DNA of 64,000 nt from Marisa cornuarietis (lineage: Eukaryota; Mollusca; Gastropoda; Architaenioglossa; Ampullariidae): NCBI GenBank assembly GCA_004794655.1, contig SMMW01000622.1:2418001-2482000 (forward strand). Reading direction: 5' to 3'. The notes beneath the pieces were generated by a model, which was not told the origin of the DNA, did no database searches, and saw only the letters and a program-made list of their open reading frames with translations. Of the stretch, positions 11,486-21,010 are shown in pieces. The position numbers were made by a program, and so were the translations under genes. Positions within the stretch are counted from its first letter, which is position 1; every line of letters begins with the position of its first letter.

Positions 11486-12964
11486 TGTGATGCCTCGACC
11501 CCTCAGACACCACTTCGTGTTTCTGTATGCCAGAGCATCTTTTCCACCGCTTTATACCTACGGATCTAGGTGTAAAAGAACATCTGAAGGGTCTGAAGAG
11601 CGCTTTATAACTTCTGAAACCAGACGCTTGTCCTTGAGTTTCGCACGTTGCCCCTGGGTTACGACTCTCCCTCGCTTCACAACTACGGACCTGGGAATGT
11701 AAAAGTACTTGACAGTTGACTGAACGGAATGGACTGTAAAGCTTATTTGTCATATGACTAATAATTATATTACTGTGAAGTTCACATATCACATGAGGCT
11801 ATAATGATTAGAATTGTCTTGATATGTGCACCATGGTGCCTCCATATTAAAGTGGACCTATCAGAACTCGTTCGTTATGTGTATTGACCCATCGTGGAGT
11901 GCCAGAACTGTTGTGTTATATGCTGTACTGCTGTGGGCCGATTAGAGCTGTCTAGTTATGTGCACTGTACTTCTGTAAAGCACACAACCTTGTGAGTTGT
12001 TTCTATACACTGCTGAAAGCCCTTTGTGTGAGTGTGGGTGGACAGTTGTGACCTCTTCCTGTCACTTTACAGCAAATGTGACAGCACCTGGGCGATTTGG
12101 TCCATCTAAGTACTTGATATTTGCTTGGTTTTCACCTCACATACTTAGTTGTCTCGTCACATTTTTGATTGTCATAGCTCGTTATATGTATGTAAATGTG
12201 CTGAATATTGTTTTTAAAATCTGCGGTTAAGAGAAGTCTTTTGTTTTGTCTAAATCGCCCGTTTTCTTCTTTATTTCCGTTGTCATCATCGCTTTTTGTC
12301 GTTGCCAGCTCAGCACTCTCACCCACTGAATAGAGTGGCAGTAGATGCAAGACAACGAACAAAGACTGCACCCATTGGGAAAAAAGTCGCCGTGGCGATG
12401 TAAAAAGTCTCATTTCTTCCTTTTGTTTTCTCGTCTTTGGAGTCAGAGTTCAATCTTTAGGTAGTTGCACTGTTTGGCCATAAGGCGCTGTTTGTGCTCT
12501 GCAAAAAAAAAAAAAAAAAAAGTCCCAAATTCGGAAATGTTACAGCTGCTGCTTGGAGGTACGTTTACCTCGGAGGTATTACAGGGTCCGCAATAAAATG
12601 GCGCAGCTTCATCACCTCCTCCTCTGTTGTAGTGTACAGACTGAGGGATCTGTGTTTGGACATGCACTCGATCTTTATCTCACACGCTACAAGTAGAGGT
12701 GACGATGAGTGCTTTGAAAAAAACCTCATGTTGACAGGCACAGCGATGACAACGCCGCTGACAGCAAAGAAAACAAACTCACAGAAAATGTAACATATGC
12801 TATCACAATAATCGGTTACCTCCCTTACCACTCTTGTTCTTTGTTGTCTCTCTTACTGCAGCTACGCTGTTATCTCCCTTACCCCAGGTACTCAGTCTGT
12901 TCCAACGGCTAGACACGAGAAGCATGTGGCTTCGCGGATTATCGTTCCTGGCTGGAAGAGTTTA
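11486..12964. other. Region downstream of the receptor gene
   Basis: This probably includes the receptor 3' UTR. Plus-strand TTTATT (AATAAA on the minus strand) occurs at 12961-12966, overlapping the stop, and again near 12270. An A-run lies at 12503-12521. No other gene is seen. Confidence 0.4.
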
Positions 12965-13812
12965 TTAAGGGTTGTCGTCTCTCGAGCTGATGTTGTTATC
13001 AGTGTCTGGACTTGTTGCGGGACTGCGACATGATTCGCTGGCCTTGCAGCTGGTTCTGGTCACCCCGGTGCTGTCGACAGCGATCAGCTGCGAGGTGGGG
13101 CGCTTCAGCCCCATGTTGTGCTCCCACTTCATCTGCGCCTCCACCACCTCCTCTGCGGGCCGCTCGTGCAGGCGCGCGCGCTTGTGCACGTGTGGGGAGC
13201 GGGGCTTGCCGCTACTCCCGCCGCTGCTGCTGCTGGTACTACAGTTGCTGGCCACCGTCCCGGAGGCGTCTTTGGAGGGCAGGGCGGGCAGACGGGGCTG
13301 GTCACCTTCTACTCCCTCCGATGGCGAACGCTCCTTCTCCACCTCAACCCGCACGGCGCAGTCTCTCCCGTCCCTCCCGGGGGAAGAGTTCATGGCGGAG
13401 CGCTGCACCTGCGGCGACGAGTGTCGCGACAAGCGCATTGTCAGCAGCGACGTCAGCGACTCCCGTAAGGCGTGGCGGGACACCATGTTCTGCTGACTCT
13501 CCTCACTGACGTCATACCGGCGCCCGCCCCTGCCCTGCAGCGTCATGCGGATGCCGCCATACTGACGTTCCTTCCGGCGCCCTAGCAGCGCCACCATCCT
13601 GATGCCGCGCGGCTCCGTCGCTGAAGGGGTGGGCGACGGAGTGACGTAGTGGGCGGGGTTGCGAGAACGCGTGCAGGGGGCGCAGCAGTGCGGGCGGTGG
13701 CGGCAGCAAGGCACCAGGTGACGCAGCAGGTTGCCGGAAAAGGCGAGGTATATCCAGGGGTTGCAGCAGCTGTTCAGCGAGCCCAGCAGCACCATGATCA
13801 CCACAGCCTTGT
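12965..13812 (-). CDS. Receptor coding exon 4: helix 7 and long cytoplasmic tail
   Basis: The acceptor gtttgcag|ACAAGG (AG at 13814-13813) joins in phase 1 and gives Asn396-Lys-Ala before helix 7, which holds [12 protein letters not shown] and NPxxY. A CC pair at 431-432 after helix 8 could be palmitoylated. The remaining tail of about 245 residues is rich in Ser, Arg and Pro, with runs such as SSSSGGSSG, and has many possible kinase sites for arrestin-type desensitisation. The exon is markedly GC-rich compared with its surroundings, which creates long false open frames on the opposite strand. The reading frame ends in two successive TAA stops at 12967-12965 and 12964-12962, and an AATAAA overlaps them. 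Confidence 0.9.
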
Positions 13813-16663
13813 CTGCAAACACGTACACACCATCAACACCCGACAATCATGGTCATCGGTGTGCTCATCGTTATGGTCGTCATTAAGGTCATCATTGTTG
13901 TCGTTAATGGTCATCAGTCGGGTAGTCATTGGTGCATTAGTCACAGACATCAGGACTGCCACCAGCGCCATCGCTGTACATAAACGTCTTTAAACGTCGG
14001 CCTGTTTTTGCTCAGATACCTTTAGAAAGAATCTTGATATTTTTAATGAAATAGATCGTCAAGACTTATTTCATTTAAATAACATCAACATTTCACTGTC
14101 AGATGTCCATTTGATATGATATGCCATAAAATAATTTGTTTAACAATATTGTGACTGTGAATGTGATTGTGATGCATGAAAAGAGCGAATCTTGTTAGCC
14201 TTTGACGTAAAGGCATTCGCTAGCTTGAGTGCGCTCACGAGTAATGTGAAATAATGTAATGAGTAATGTGAAATTGTGTTAGCCGTGTCTGTGTTTAACA
14301 GACTTTGTCGTCCTTCCTCTTCACAACGATTAATGTTCTTTCATTGAACCCAATCCCCTTCATACTTATTTTAAGTGTTTCGCTTTCGTGGACAAGACTG
14401 GAACTCTAACAATTAAATGGAGGGAAGGGGGATAGTTCTAATAACCGTCGGGCCTCTGCTGGTGTTGGTGGTGATGTCGGCTAATGGCGGAATGTTTGTG
14501 ATGGACTTTTTGTTTACTTTGTCATCATATTTGTATAGTTCTTGAATTTGCTTTCTGGGGTCCTAATGGAAATGAAAGCGAATCTCGAACGTCTGGCACC
14601 GAAACTGGCTAAACTAGATCTGTGTGCCTGTCCACTGTAGCAAAACAACTACCTTCCAGTTTTAACCCCTTTTCAGAAAACCATCTGGCTTGAGATCAGT
14701 AAAAATGCTGGTATCATTTAACGTTAAAGATATTTTAAAATATTTGTCCTCTTTGCGAATATACTACAAAAAGTTATCTTCTTTTTTTATCTTGGCTAAC
14801 TACAGGCTCACAAGGTGATAGAACTCGTGTCTCTTGCTCTTTCAAAGTGCATAGTCCTAGAGTATGGTGATATAGTCTATATTCTAGCCCGACTTTTCTC
14901 CAGAACGGACAAAAAGGTTAAGAAGCAATATGTTCAGTAATCATCACCCATCTTCAGCCATTTGCTCCCAGCTGTTTCTAAGCCATTCCAAATTAAACGC
15001 CGCTACATATATTTTTAGCTCATCTATCAAAAGCCTCGTCATATGTATAACGACGCCAATGACTTACATTTTTTCCCCAAACAGCTATGTGCCAGATATG
15101 TCTGGTATTAGCCCAGCATTGACAATGGGTTTCCGATTGTTTTCAGATTCATGTTCTGAGTAGGCCTTCTTGTTCATGCTCTGCATTATTATTTGTTCTT
15201 AATCCACCATCGAGTAGGATTTTCGCTCAGTTTCCTGCCCTGTCTGTTGATAGCCTAGTGGTTAGAACTCAAAGCTAAACGAGTGAGAGCCAGTGACTTC
15301 CCCAATCGACCCATCTATAGAGTGGGTATCTGACTCCTTACAGGGCTGTGGTGTGGGTACCTGACTACTCACAGAGCTGTGGAGTGGGTACTTCACTCCT
15401 CACATGGCTGTGTGGTGGGTACCTGACTACTCACATGGCTGTGGAGTGGGTACTTCTCACATGGCTCTGGGGTGGGTACCTGACTACTCACATGGCTGTG
15501 GAGTGGGTACTTCACTCCTCACATGGCTGTGGGGTGGGTACCTGACTACTCACATGGCTGTGGTGTGGGTACCTGACTACTCACAGAGCTGGGGAAGAAA
15601 ACCGCGAAGGAGAAGAGGTAGGCACCTGACCTCCGGATATGTGAGGTCTCGAGGAATGGATACTTCACTCCTCACATGGCTGTGGGGTGGATACCTGACT
15701 ACTGACATGACTGTAGAGTGGGTACTTCACTCCTCACATGGCTGTGGGGTGGGTACCTGACTACTCACGTGGCTGTGGTGTGGGTACCTGACTACTCACA
15801 TGGCTGTGGTGTGGGTACCTGACTACTCACATGGCTGTGGTGTGGGTACTTCACTCCTCACATGGCTGTGGTGTGGGTACCTGACTACTCACGTGGCTGT
15901 GGTGTGGGTACCTGACTACTCACATGGCTGTGGTGTGGGTACCTGACTACTCACATGGCTGTGGTGTGGGTACCTGACTACTCACGTGGCTGTGGTGTGG
16001 GTACCTGACTACTCACATGGCTGTGGTGTGGGTACCTGACTACTCACATGGCTGTGGCGTGGGTACCTGACTACTCACGTGGCTGTGGTGTGGGTACCTG
16101 ACTACTCACATGGCTGTGGTGTGGGTACCTGACTACTCACATGGCTGTGGTGTGGGTACCTGACTACTCACAGAGCTGGGGAAGATAACAGCAAAGGAGA
16201 AGAGACAGGCACCTGACCTTCGCATATGTGAGGTCTCGAGCACTTCCCTCCACATCGATCGCAAGATCACGGGACATTTCTCATAATTACTTTTTTTCTT
16301 TTTTACTGTTGAGGAGATCTAGTATGTTGAGTACTATCCAAGAAGTGCACTAACAGATCAGTGTGTTCTTATTCCAACAAAAAGAGGCCAAATTACTACA
16401 AAACGCCGTTCTCATCTCCGAACAGCAAATAAATGTAAAAGCCTCATTCTTATATTGAATACATGAAGCAAGATGATCAAGATTAAAGATGAAAAAAAAG
16501 GTCTACAATCATCGTCTGTGTGATTACGGCAGGAAGAAGTGGAATCCGATTTCGAATGCTTCCATTTAACGTGTTCATATCAACTAATCAAAGAATTAAT
16601 CGATAAAAGGGAACCAAGAACTGTGGTCTGTTCGGGGTTAAGAATACCGTGCTTGTGATAATA

Positions 16664-16747
<84 letters not shown>

Positions 16748-19053
16748 TTCTGTGTACTCAATTATAAAGAGATTTTTGTAGTGTTTATTTATTTACCTAT
16801 TTATGATTTTTTTAGGTTTGGGAAGTAAGGCAAACCAGCATAGGGTGCAAGTTTTGTAAAATAGAATATTAGTCTCTTCGTCTTTCATGTACAACAGTTT
16901 TGTAATGTATGATACTGTTTTGTAATGTCTACAGTTTTGTAAAGTATGATACTGTTTTGTAATGTCTACAGTTTTGTAAAGTGTGATACTGTTCTGTAAT
17001 GCAGAGGCTGGATACTACACGAGAAGTACCCGAGGGCTAGCCGCTCTACTTACTGTCCTCCTGGGAGGGGTCGTACATCCACCACAGCTGCGAGATGAAG
17101 AATGGCGACCAGCAGAAGAGGTAAGCCACGATGACTACGAAGGTGAGTTTCACGGTCTTGAGCTTGGCACGCGAGAAGCCTCGCATGGAATGAGCGCGAG
17201 GGCGCACGAAACCGTTGCGTGCCCTGCCCCTCACACTGCTGTTGCTGTTGCTGTTGTGGCTCAGGTGGCCCCCGCGCCCGCCCGGCGTCGGGGGTAGGTG
17301 CAGGAGGGGCGAACCCCGGGGATCTACGTGGTTATGCACGCCGTGACCGTCCGCAGACTTGAGGGGTGGGGTCTCTTCCTGTCTGCACCCGGCATCCTCC
17401 TCCGCTGCCGAGCGTGGCTGCTTGGCCCAAATAGTGAAGCAGATAGAGCCGTAGGCGAAGACGAGAATGAAGAACGGGACGATGTAGACTGCTAAGGTGA
17501 AGGACAGGATATAGAACTTAAGCAGCCAAGGTGGGCTAAAGTCGGCCCAGCAGTCGTAGTGGTCAGACCCGGGCACAACTTGGTACTTGAAGAGCAGGGG
17601 CTGCGGCAGGCTGAGCACGGCGGACAGGAAGTAGATGGCGCCAATCAACAGGTTGACGGTCCGCTGGCTCCAGTTGTAGTTTGATAGCGGGTGGCAGATG
17701 GCACGGTACCGGTCCACCGCCGTCATCACCAACACGTAGGTGGACAGGTACATGACAAACACCTGCCGGGGAAGGGGGGTGAAGTATTGATTGAATGTAA
17801 GAACGCTTTGAGAGACCAGATGTGTCTATACGTGAACATTCGCAAAGACACAGATGGACAAGTGTGGACTGGAAGGGGGAAGAGTGTTGGACATGTAGAT
17901 ACGAAACGTTTATAAAGAGTGAACAATGATAGAAGTTACAATTACATTCTCCTAAATGTGGATATGATTTAGTCGTGGAGGTATCGGTCAGCGTGTGGCT
18001 GGACTTTCTTTCTTTGTATGTCTTTCTTTTTTCTTCCCTCCCTTAATTTCTTTTTTTCCGTTGTTTCTTCATTTCTGTTTTTTTAATCCTTTGTTATGGT
18101 GTTGCTATTTTCTGTTATCTAAGTGTGCTTTTAAATGGTTGCGTCATCCTCTTCCTCCAAAGTCTTTTGCATACGCACACGAAAGACGATAACGCGTGGC
18201 ACTCACTCACCTGGAGAAACTTAACGAGGCGACACAAGAAGTCGCCACCATGAAAGGTGCCGGAGATGTCCCACAGCAACTGCGGCAGGATGTTGAAGAA
18301 GGCCACCAGAAGGTCAGCCACACTCAGGTGCAGGATAAACATGTGCATACGGGAGGCAATCTTCCGTCGCCTTGCCAGCGCCACCAGGACACAGGAATTA
18401 CCTCCTACTGCCTGCAAGCGCCAGATAAATGACATTCATTCACTCTGGAACCTTCTATCTCTATTCACAAACCAACAGCAGATTAAATAGTGTGTCTGAA
18501 ATATGGTGAAAATTTTAAAATGGTGAATACTGCTGCTAAATGTTATCATCGTCAGTACCTTAGCCGTAGGAGCAGTCGATGAGTCTTTCTTCTTTTCGCA
18601 CTTTCACAATCATGCTACCAGCTATATTCGGAGCTGCCGTCGTACTACAGAACTTTATGAAGCAGAAAACGACTTTTATTTAAAGGGCGAAGATTCGTGA
18701 AAACAAATTATGACGGCAGGAATAAAAAGAATGTACTTAAAAAAAAATGTCCTGAGATGCTGTCAACCGACCAGCGTCAAGATGGTTGCCAAAATGGCCA
18801 CTTCAACCTGCGCCAGTGCCTCGTCACGTCCTCCGGGTAGGAGTGAGTCTTGTGACGTGTTATGTAGAGCCAGTGACGTGTTATATGGAACCAGTGACGT
18901 GTTGTCTTGTACCAGTGACGTGTTAACGACGTCAACAAGTTCTGCCATTTTGTTAACGGCCCAGTAGTAGGGAACGGAAGGAGGGTGACCAGGGGGAAAT
19001 TGCGGGTCCAGTTCGTCTGCCTCTGACGCCGCGCCTTCCTCTTTGATCTTCAT
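12965..19053 (-). CDS. Vasopressin/oxytocin/conopressin-type receptor (class A GPCR), four coding exons
   Basis: This gene is read as join(19053..18768, 18401..18211, 17762..17054, 13812..12965) on the complement and gives about 677 residues. The protein is a seven-helix receptor expected at the plasma membrane, binding a conopressin/vasotocin-like nonapeptide and probably signalling through Gq. Visible marks: GN of helix 1 (N97), LSVAD of helix 2 (D125), extracellular Cys152 and Cys230, [10 protein letters not shown] after helix 3 (D176), FCWSPFF in helix 6 (376-379), and [12 protein letters not shown] in helix 7 (NPxxY 413-417). The stretches [20 protein letters not shown] and [11 protein letters not shown] are family hallmarks in vertebrate V1a/oxytocin receptors and molluscan conopressin receptors. 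All three introns have GT/AG ends and matching phases (1, 0, 1). The C-tail of about 257 residues is long for the family, as is the third inner loop (about 272-359). No frameshift or internal stop is seen, so it looks functional. The exact subtype (conopressin receptor 1 or 2) cannot be told here. Confidence 0.9.
15241..16260 (+). mobile_element. SINE-like element swollen by a 31-bp minisatellite
   Basis: The left end has tagcctagtggttagaac, close to a tRNA-type A box (TRGYNNARNNGG), then cccatctatagagtgggtat. The 31-bp array starts from that same gtgggta(c/t)ctgac sequence. The right end, cagagctggggaag...ggagaagag.caggcacctgac...gtgaggtctcgag, occurs twice, at 15580-15650 and 16171-16240. 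The simplest reading is a SINE whose internal segment was amplified. No good B box is seen, so the SINE call is moderate. Confidence 0.5.
15342..16170 (+). repeat. 31-bp minisatellite array in receptor intron 3
   Basis: About 25 units of the type gtgtgggtacctgactactc followed by acatggctgtg, with variants (acctgac/acttcac, acatgg/acgtgg, gtgtgg/gtgggg). In the second part the variants alternate in a regular order, which points to multi-unit duplication. Confidence 0.95.
16664..16747 (+). repeat. (GAT)n microsatellite
   Basis: About 28 uninterrupted units in receptor intron 3. Confidence 0.95.
16894..17001 (+). repeat. 37-bp tandem repeat, three copies
   Basis: Units begin with acagttttgtaa at 16894, 16931 and 16968 and differ at a few bases. 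The array ends about 50 bp from the exon 3 donor. Confidence 0.92.
17054..17762 (-). CDS. Receptor coding exon 3: helices 3 to 6
   Basis: The exon starts with GTG (Val160) straight after an acceptor ccggcag and encodes 236 codons plus one base. It carries helix 3 with [10 protein letters not shown], helix 4 (about 194-217), extracellular Cys230 in DHYDCWADF, helix 5 (about 238-271), a long third inner loop rich in Gly, Ser, Asn and Arg (about 272-359), and helix 6 with [17 protein letters not shown] stands where CWAP or CWTP is usual in the family. The loop is low-complexity in part (a GGRGGH and SNSNSS stretch). The donor is GAGGACA|GTAAGT (GT at 17053-17052), phase 1, close to consensus. 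Confidence 0.92.
17763..18210 (-). other. Receptor intron 2
   Basis: A phase 0 intron of 448 bp between helix 3 coding halves, with a gtgagt donor and a ggcag acceptor. It contains a CT/T-rich stretch (about 18001-18110 read on the plus strand) and no recognisable element. Confidence 0.82.
18211..18404 (-). CDS. Receptor coding exon 2: end of helix 1 to start of helix 3
   Basis: The exon encodes the GNSCVLVAL end of helix 1, the first inner loop [10 protein letters not shown], helix 2 with LSVAD, the WDI motif, and the conserved Cys152 at the top of helix 3. The donor CTCCAG|GTGAGT (GT at 18210-18209) is close to consensus and in phase 0. The acceptor is a tandem gtagGAG|GT: using the first AG starts the exon at 18404 and gives Gly-Gly-Asn, using the second starts it at 18401 and gives Gly-Asn. 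Both keep frame. The second matches the spacing I know for the family. Confidence 0.88.
18405..18767 (-). other. Receptor intron 1
   Basis: A phase 1 intron of about 363 bp with a gttgac donor, weaker than those of introns 2 and 3, and a tandem AG acceptor. Nothing else is recognised inside it. Confidence 0.78.
18768..19053 (-). CDS. Receptor coding exon 1: extracellular N-terminus and start of helix 1
   Basis: The exon begins at ATG 19053, with an in-frame TAG nine bases upstream, so no longer in-frame start exists in this exon. It encodes residues 1-95 plus one base. The outer segment carries four NTS glycosylation sequons at N44, N51, N58 and N65, spaced exactly seven residues apart. It ends in the hydrophobic run [12 protein letters not shown], the first part of helix 1. 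No cleavable signal peptide is seen, as is usual for this family. The donor is CTGGTCG|GTTGAC (GT at 18767-18766), phase 1. A pyrimidine-rich tttttcag just upstream (AG at 19069-19068) could be the acceptor of a spliced 5' UTR exon starting at 19067, which I could not trace further. Confidence 0.82.
18853..18924 (-). repeat. 21-base coding repeat giving four N-glycosylation sequons
   Basis: Within receptor exon 1 the DNA repeats about every 21 bases around the core gtgacgtgtt (plus strand). Read on the minus strand it gives [21 protein letters not shown] and NTSQ in series. All four sequons are kept while the residues between them differ. Confidence 0.85.
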
Positions 19054-20937
19054 GATTGTCTAGAGATCTGAAAAAGGGTCATCACGACACCTCAGTGAAC
19101 AGGAAAAACGCACTTCTGAGAATTGAACAAATGCATAAAGACACTCCAGACCTCTATAAAAGAATATCGACAAGCGCATGCTTGTAATCGTGAAATGGTG
19201 GCGATATTGCGATATTTTTTGTGGATCTGAGAAAGGACACGAGGGCATGTCATACATCACAGTAGAGCGTCAGGACACGCTGTCATCTTAAAAAAAAGTA
19301 TTAAGACATTCTTCAGTCTCAAAAAGGTAAACTGAGCACTAAATTACTTTGACAAAATTAGGCCTAACTCATTTACACGAGACCAACTGACCACACTGAG
19401 CGAATGCTTCCGTTCCGTTTATGAGAACCTTTGATCAAATTTATCACGTGATTATCGTTTATGAGAACCTTTGATCAAATTTATCACGTGATTATCGTTT
19501 ATGAGAACCTTTGATCAAATTTATCACGTGATTATCGCGGAGGGGGGTCACTTGCATCTCGAATTGTTAGAAGCACTCACATACTGCATCTGTCACGTAA
19601 CATTTTGACCCTAGATCTACCCGAGGTTGCTTTTTTATGTAACGTATCTTAACAAAGTCAAAGCATTTTCTTACAGGCTTATGACAGTGATATATTTTGA
19701 TACACTTGTGTTTTATTGGGCTCGACTAAGTATTCGAAAGATCCCCCTTTCAGCATTATATATCATTAATATCTTTTTACAGATAAAAAGACTTTACGAC
19801 AATAAGCCTTGTCATGACCTGTAACAAATAATAATAATAATAAAAATTCTCAAGACATGCCACTGGCAAAGTTGTATGAGGTCACAAGAGCTGCGTGACT
19901 TCTACCGGAGACCCACCTCAATAAGCTATTAATAGCCTTGGAGGTCAAGTAGTTAGGATGCTAAGATGCTTAGATAACACACTAACCGGATCAGTTCAGG
20001 ATTGTGTGTTATAATCATACACGCATGTTTGACAGCGAAATCTTGGCTATAGCTGACCACGATTTTCCCTGTGAATTAGATATGAACGACTCATAACATG
20101 AGTGATGAAAGCTAGGGTTACAGCATTCCCCTTCTTCACTAATTCTTACACGATAGTCTTTAGCTCCCTCCTCTCTAACTGCTGGCTATCGCTCAGAGCA
20201 AAATATACTCACAGCGTTTCCCTGGCTGCAAACTTTTCAAAAGCGTCACATCCCTAAAAGAGTACTCTTGTCGGCAAAAAGAAACTGTCACAGGTGGGCG
20301 TCACTAGCGACATCTGTCTGATGCATTAACGGCTACTGCGATGCCCTCGCGTCCTTTCCAGCCAGCGTCTCCCCCATTAGCGTGCGCGTCACCGTAAGTG
20401 CACGCGCGAGAGGCTGGCAGGAGACAGAGGGCTCAAACTCCAGCAGGAGACACGCAGGGTGCGGGGTGAAGGGTGCAGGTGCAGGTGTGTGGGGTGCGAG
20501 TTATCAAGAAGTGTGTGTGTGTGTAGGGGTGGTGGTCTTTCTTTACTCCCGATGCAGCGAAAAGAAGCACCTTCAATGTCCACATCCTCAGATTTTGCTA
20601 CGGATTTCTCCTTTCCAGATATATCCCAGATATACGGATCTCTTTCCCCAGACCTACGGATCTCTCCCGTATCACCCATCCCTCCAGAAAGCACTTAGCA
20701 GCTCAGCATCTATTCCCCCTGTTCTCGTGTCTGGTTTTCGGAACATCAGTATCGGACACAGGTGCCATCGATGGTCGCTCGAAGAATATTGATTTATATA
20801 CAGTTATTTTTTGATCACATGAAAATCGATTAGTGCGTGTCACAAGTACGGTGAGGGCAGAGGTCACTAACCGTGCTGGCTGGGCGCTGGAGGGTGGGGG
20901 CTGTGTGTGCGTCACGTGAGTTAAAAGAGGGGCTGAA
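19054..20937. other. Region upstream of the receptor gene
   Basis: The three-copy 40-bp unit is the main feature here. I found no clear TATA box or further exon. A stretch at 19930-20020 with a tagccttggagg-like A box and an agttcagg-like B box may be an old tRNA-derived SINE, but this is weak. A GC-rich patch at about 20300-20480 contains a GTAAGT on the plus strand but no convincing coding frame. Confidence 0.4.
19417..19536. repeat. Three exact tandem copies of a 40-bp unit with an E-box
   Basis: The 40-base unit starts at 19417, 19457 and 19497 and is identical in all three copies. Each unit contains the palindromes TTGATCAA and TCACGTGA, the latter a CACGTG E-box. It lies about 360 bp upstream of the receptor start codon, in the region where a promoter or 5' UTR would be expected. 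A regulatory role is inferred from position and motif only. Confidence 0.9.
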
Positions 20938-20947
20938 ATTTGCCCCT

Positions 20948-21010
20948 TGTATCTTGTAAAGCGCATTGAGTTCACCTCCGTGTGAAGAAAGGCGCTATAT
21001 ACATATACAT
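20948..21010 (+). repeat. SINE/LINE 3' tail fragment
   Basis: The stretch cttgtaaagcgcattgagtt followed by cacctc and aaggcgctatatacatat is a tail type common to several invertebrate SINEs and their partner LINEs. A related tail lies at 37975-38015. Confidence 0.45.

Larger units (their letters stand above)
13813..17053 (-). other. Receptor intron 3, between helices 6 and 7, with repeats
   Basis: This phase 1 intron of about 3.2 kb has a gtaagt donor and a tttgcag acceptor. It holds the SINE-like sequence and 31-bp minisatellite (15241-16260), a (GAT)n run (16664-16747) and a 37-bp tandem repeat (16894-17001) directly beside the donor. Between 13813 and 15240 I see no gene or recognisable repeat apart from short CAT/GTC-rich low-complexity sequence near 13850-13930. 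Confidence 0.8.

Noticed and set aside
12972..13509. Long open frames on the plus strand opposite receptor exon 4
   Set aside because: They are mirror frames of a GC-rich coding exon; only the minus-strand frame has the helix 7 motif and fits the splice phases.
15348..15760. Open frames with repeats of SHGCGVGT
   Set aside because: They are the 31-bp minisatellite read in frame and shift with its copy number.
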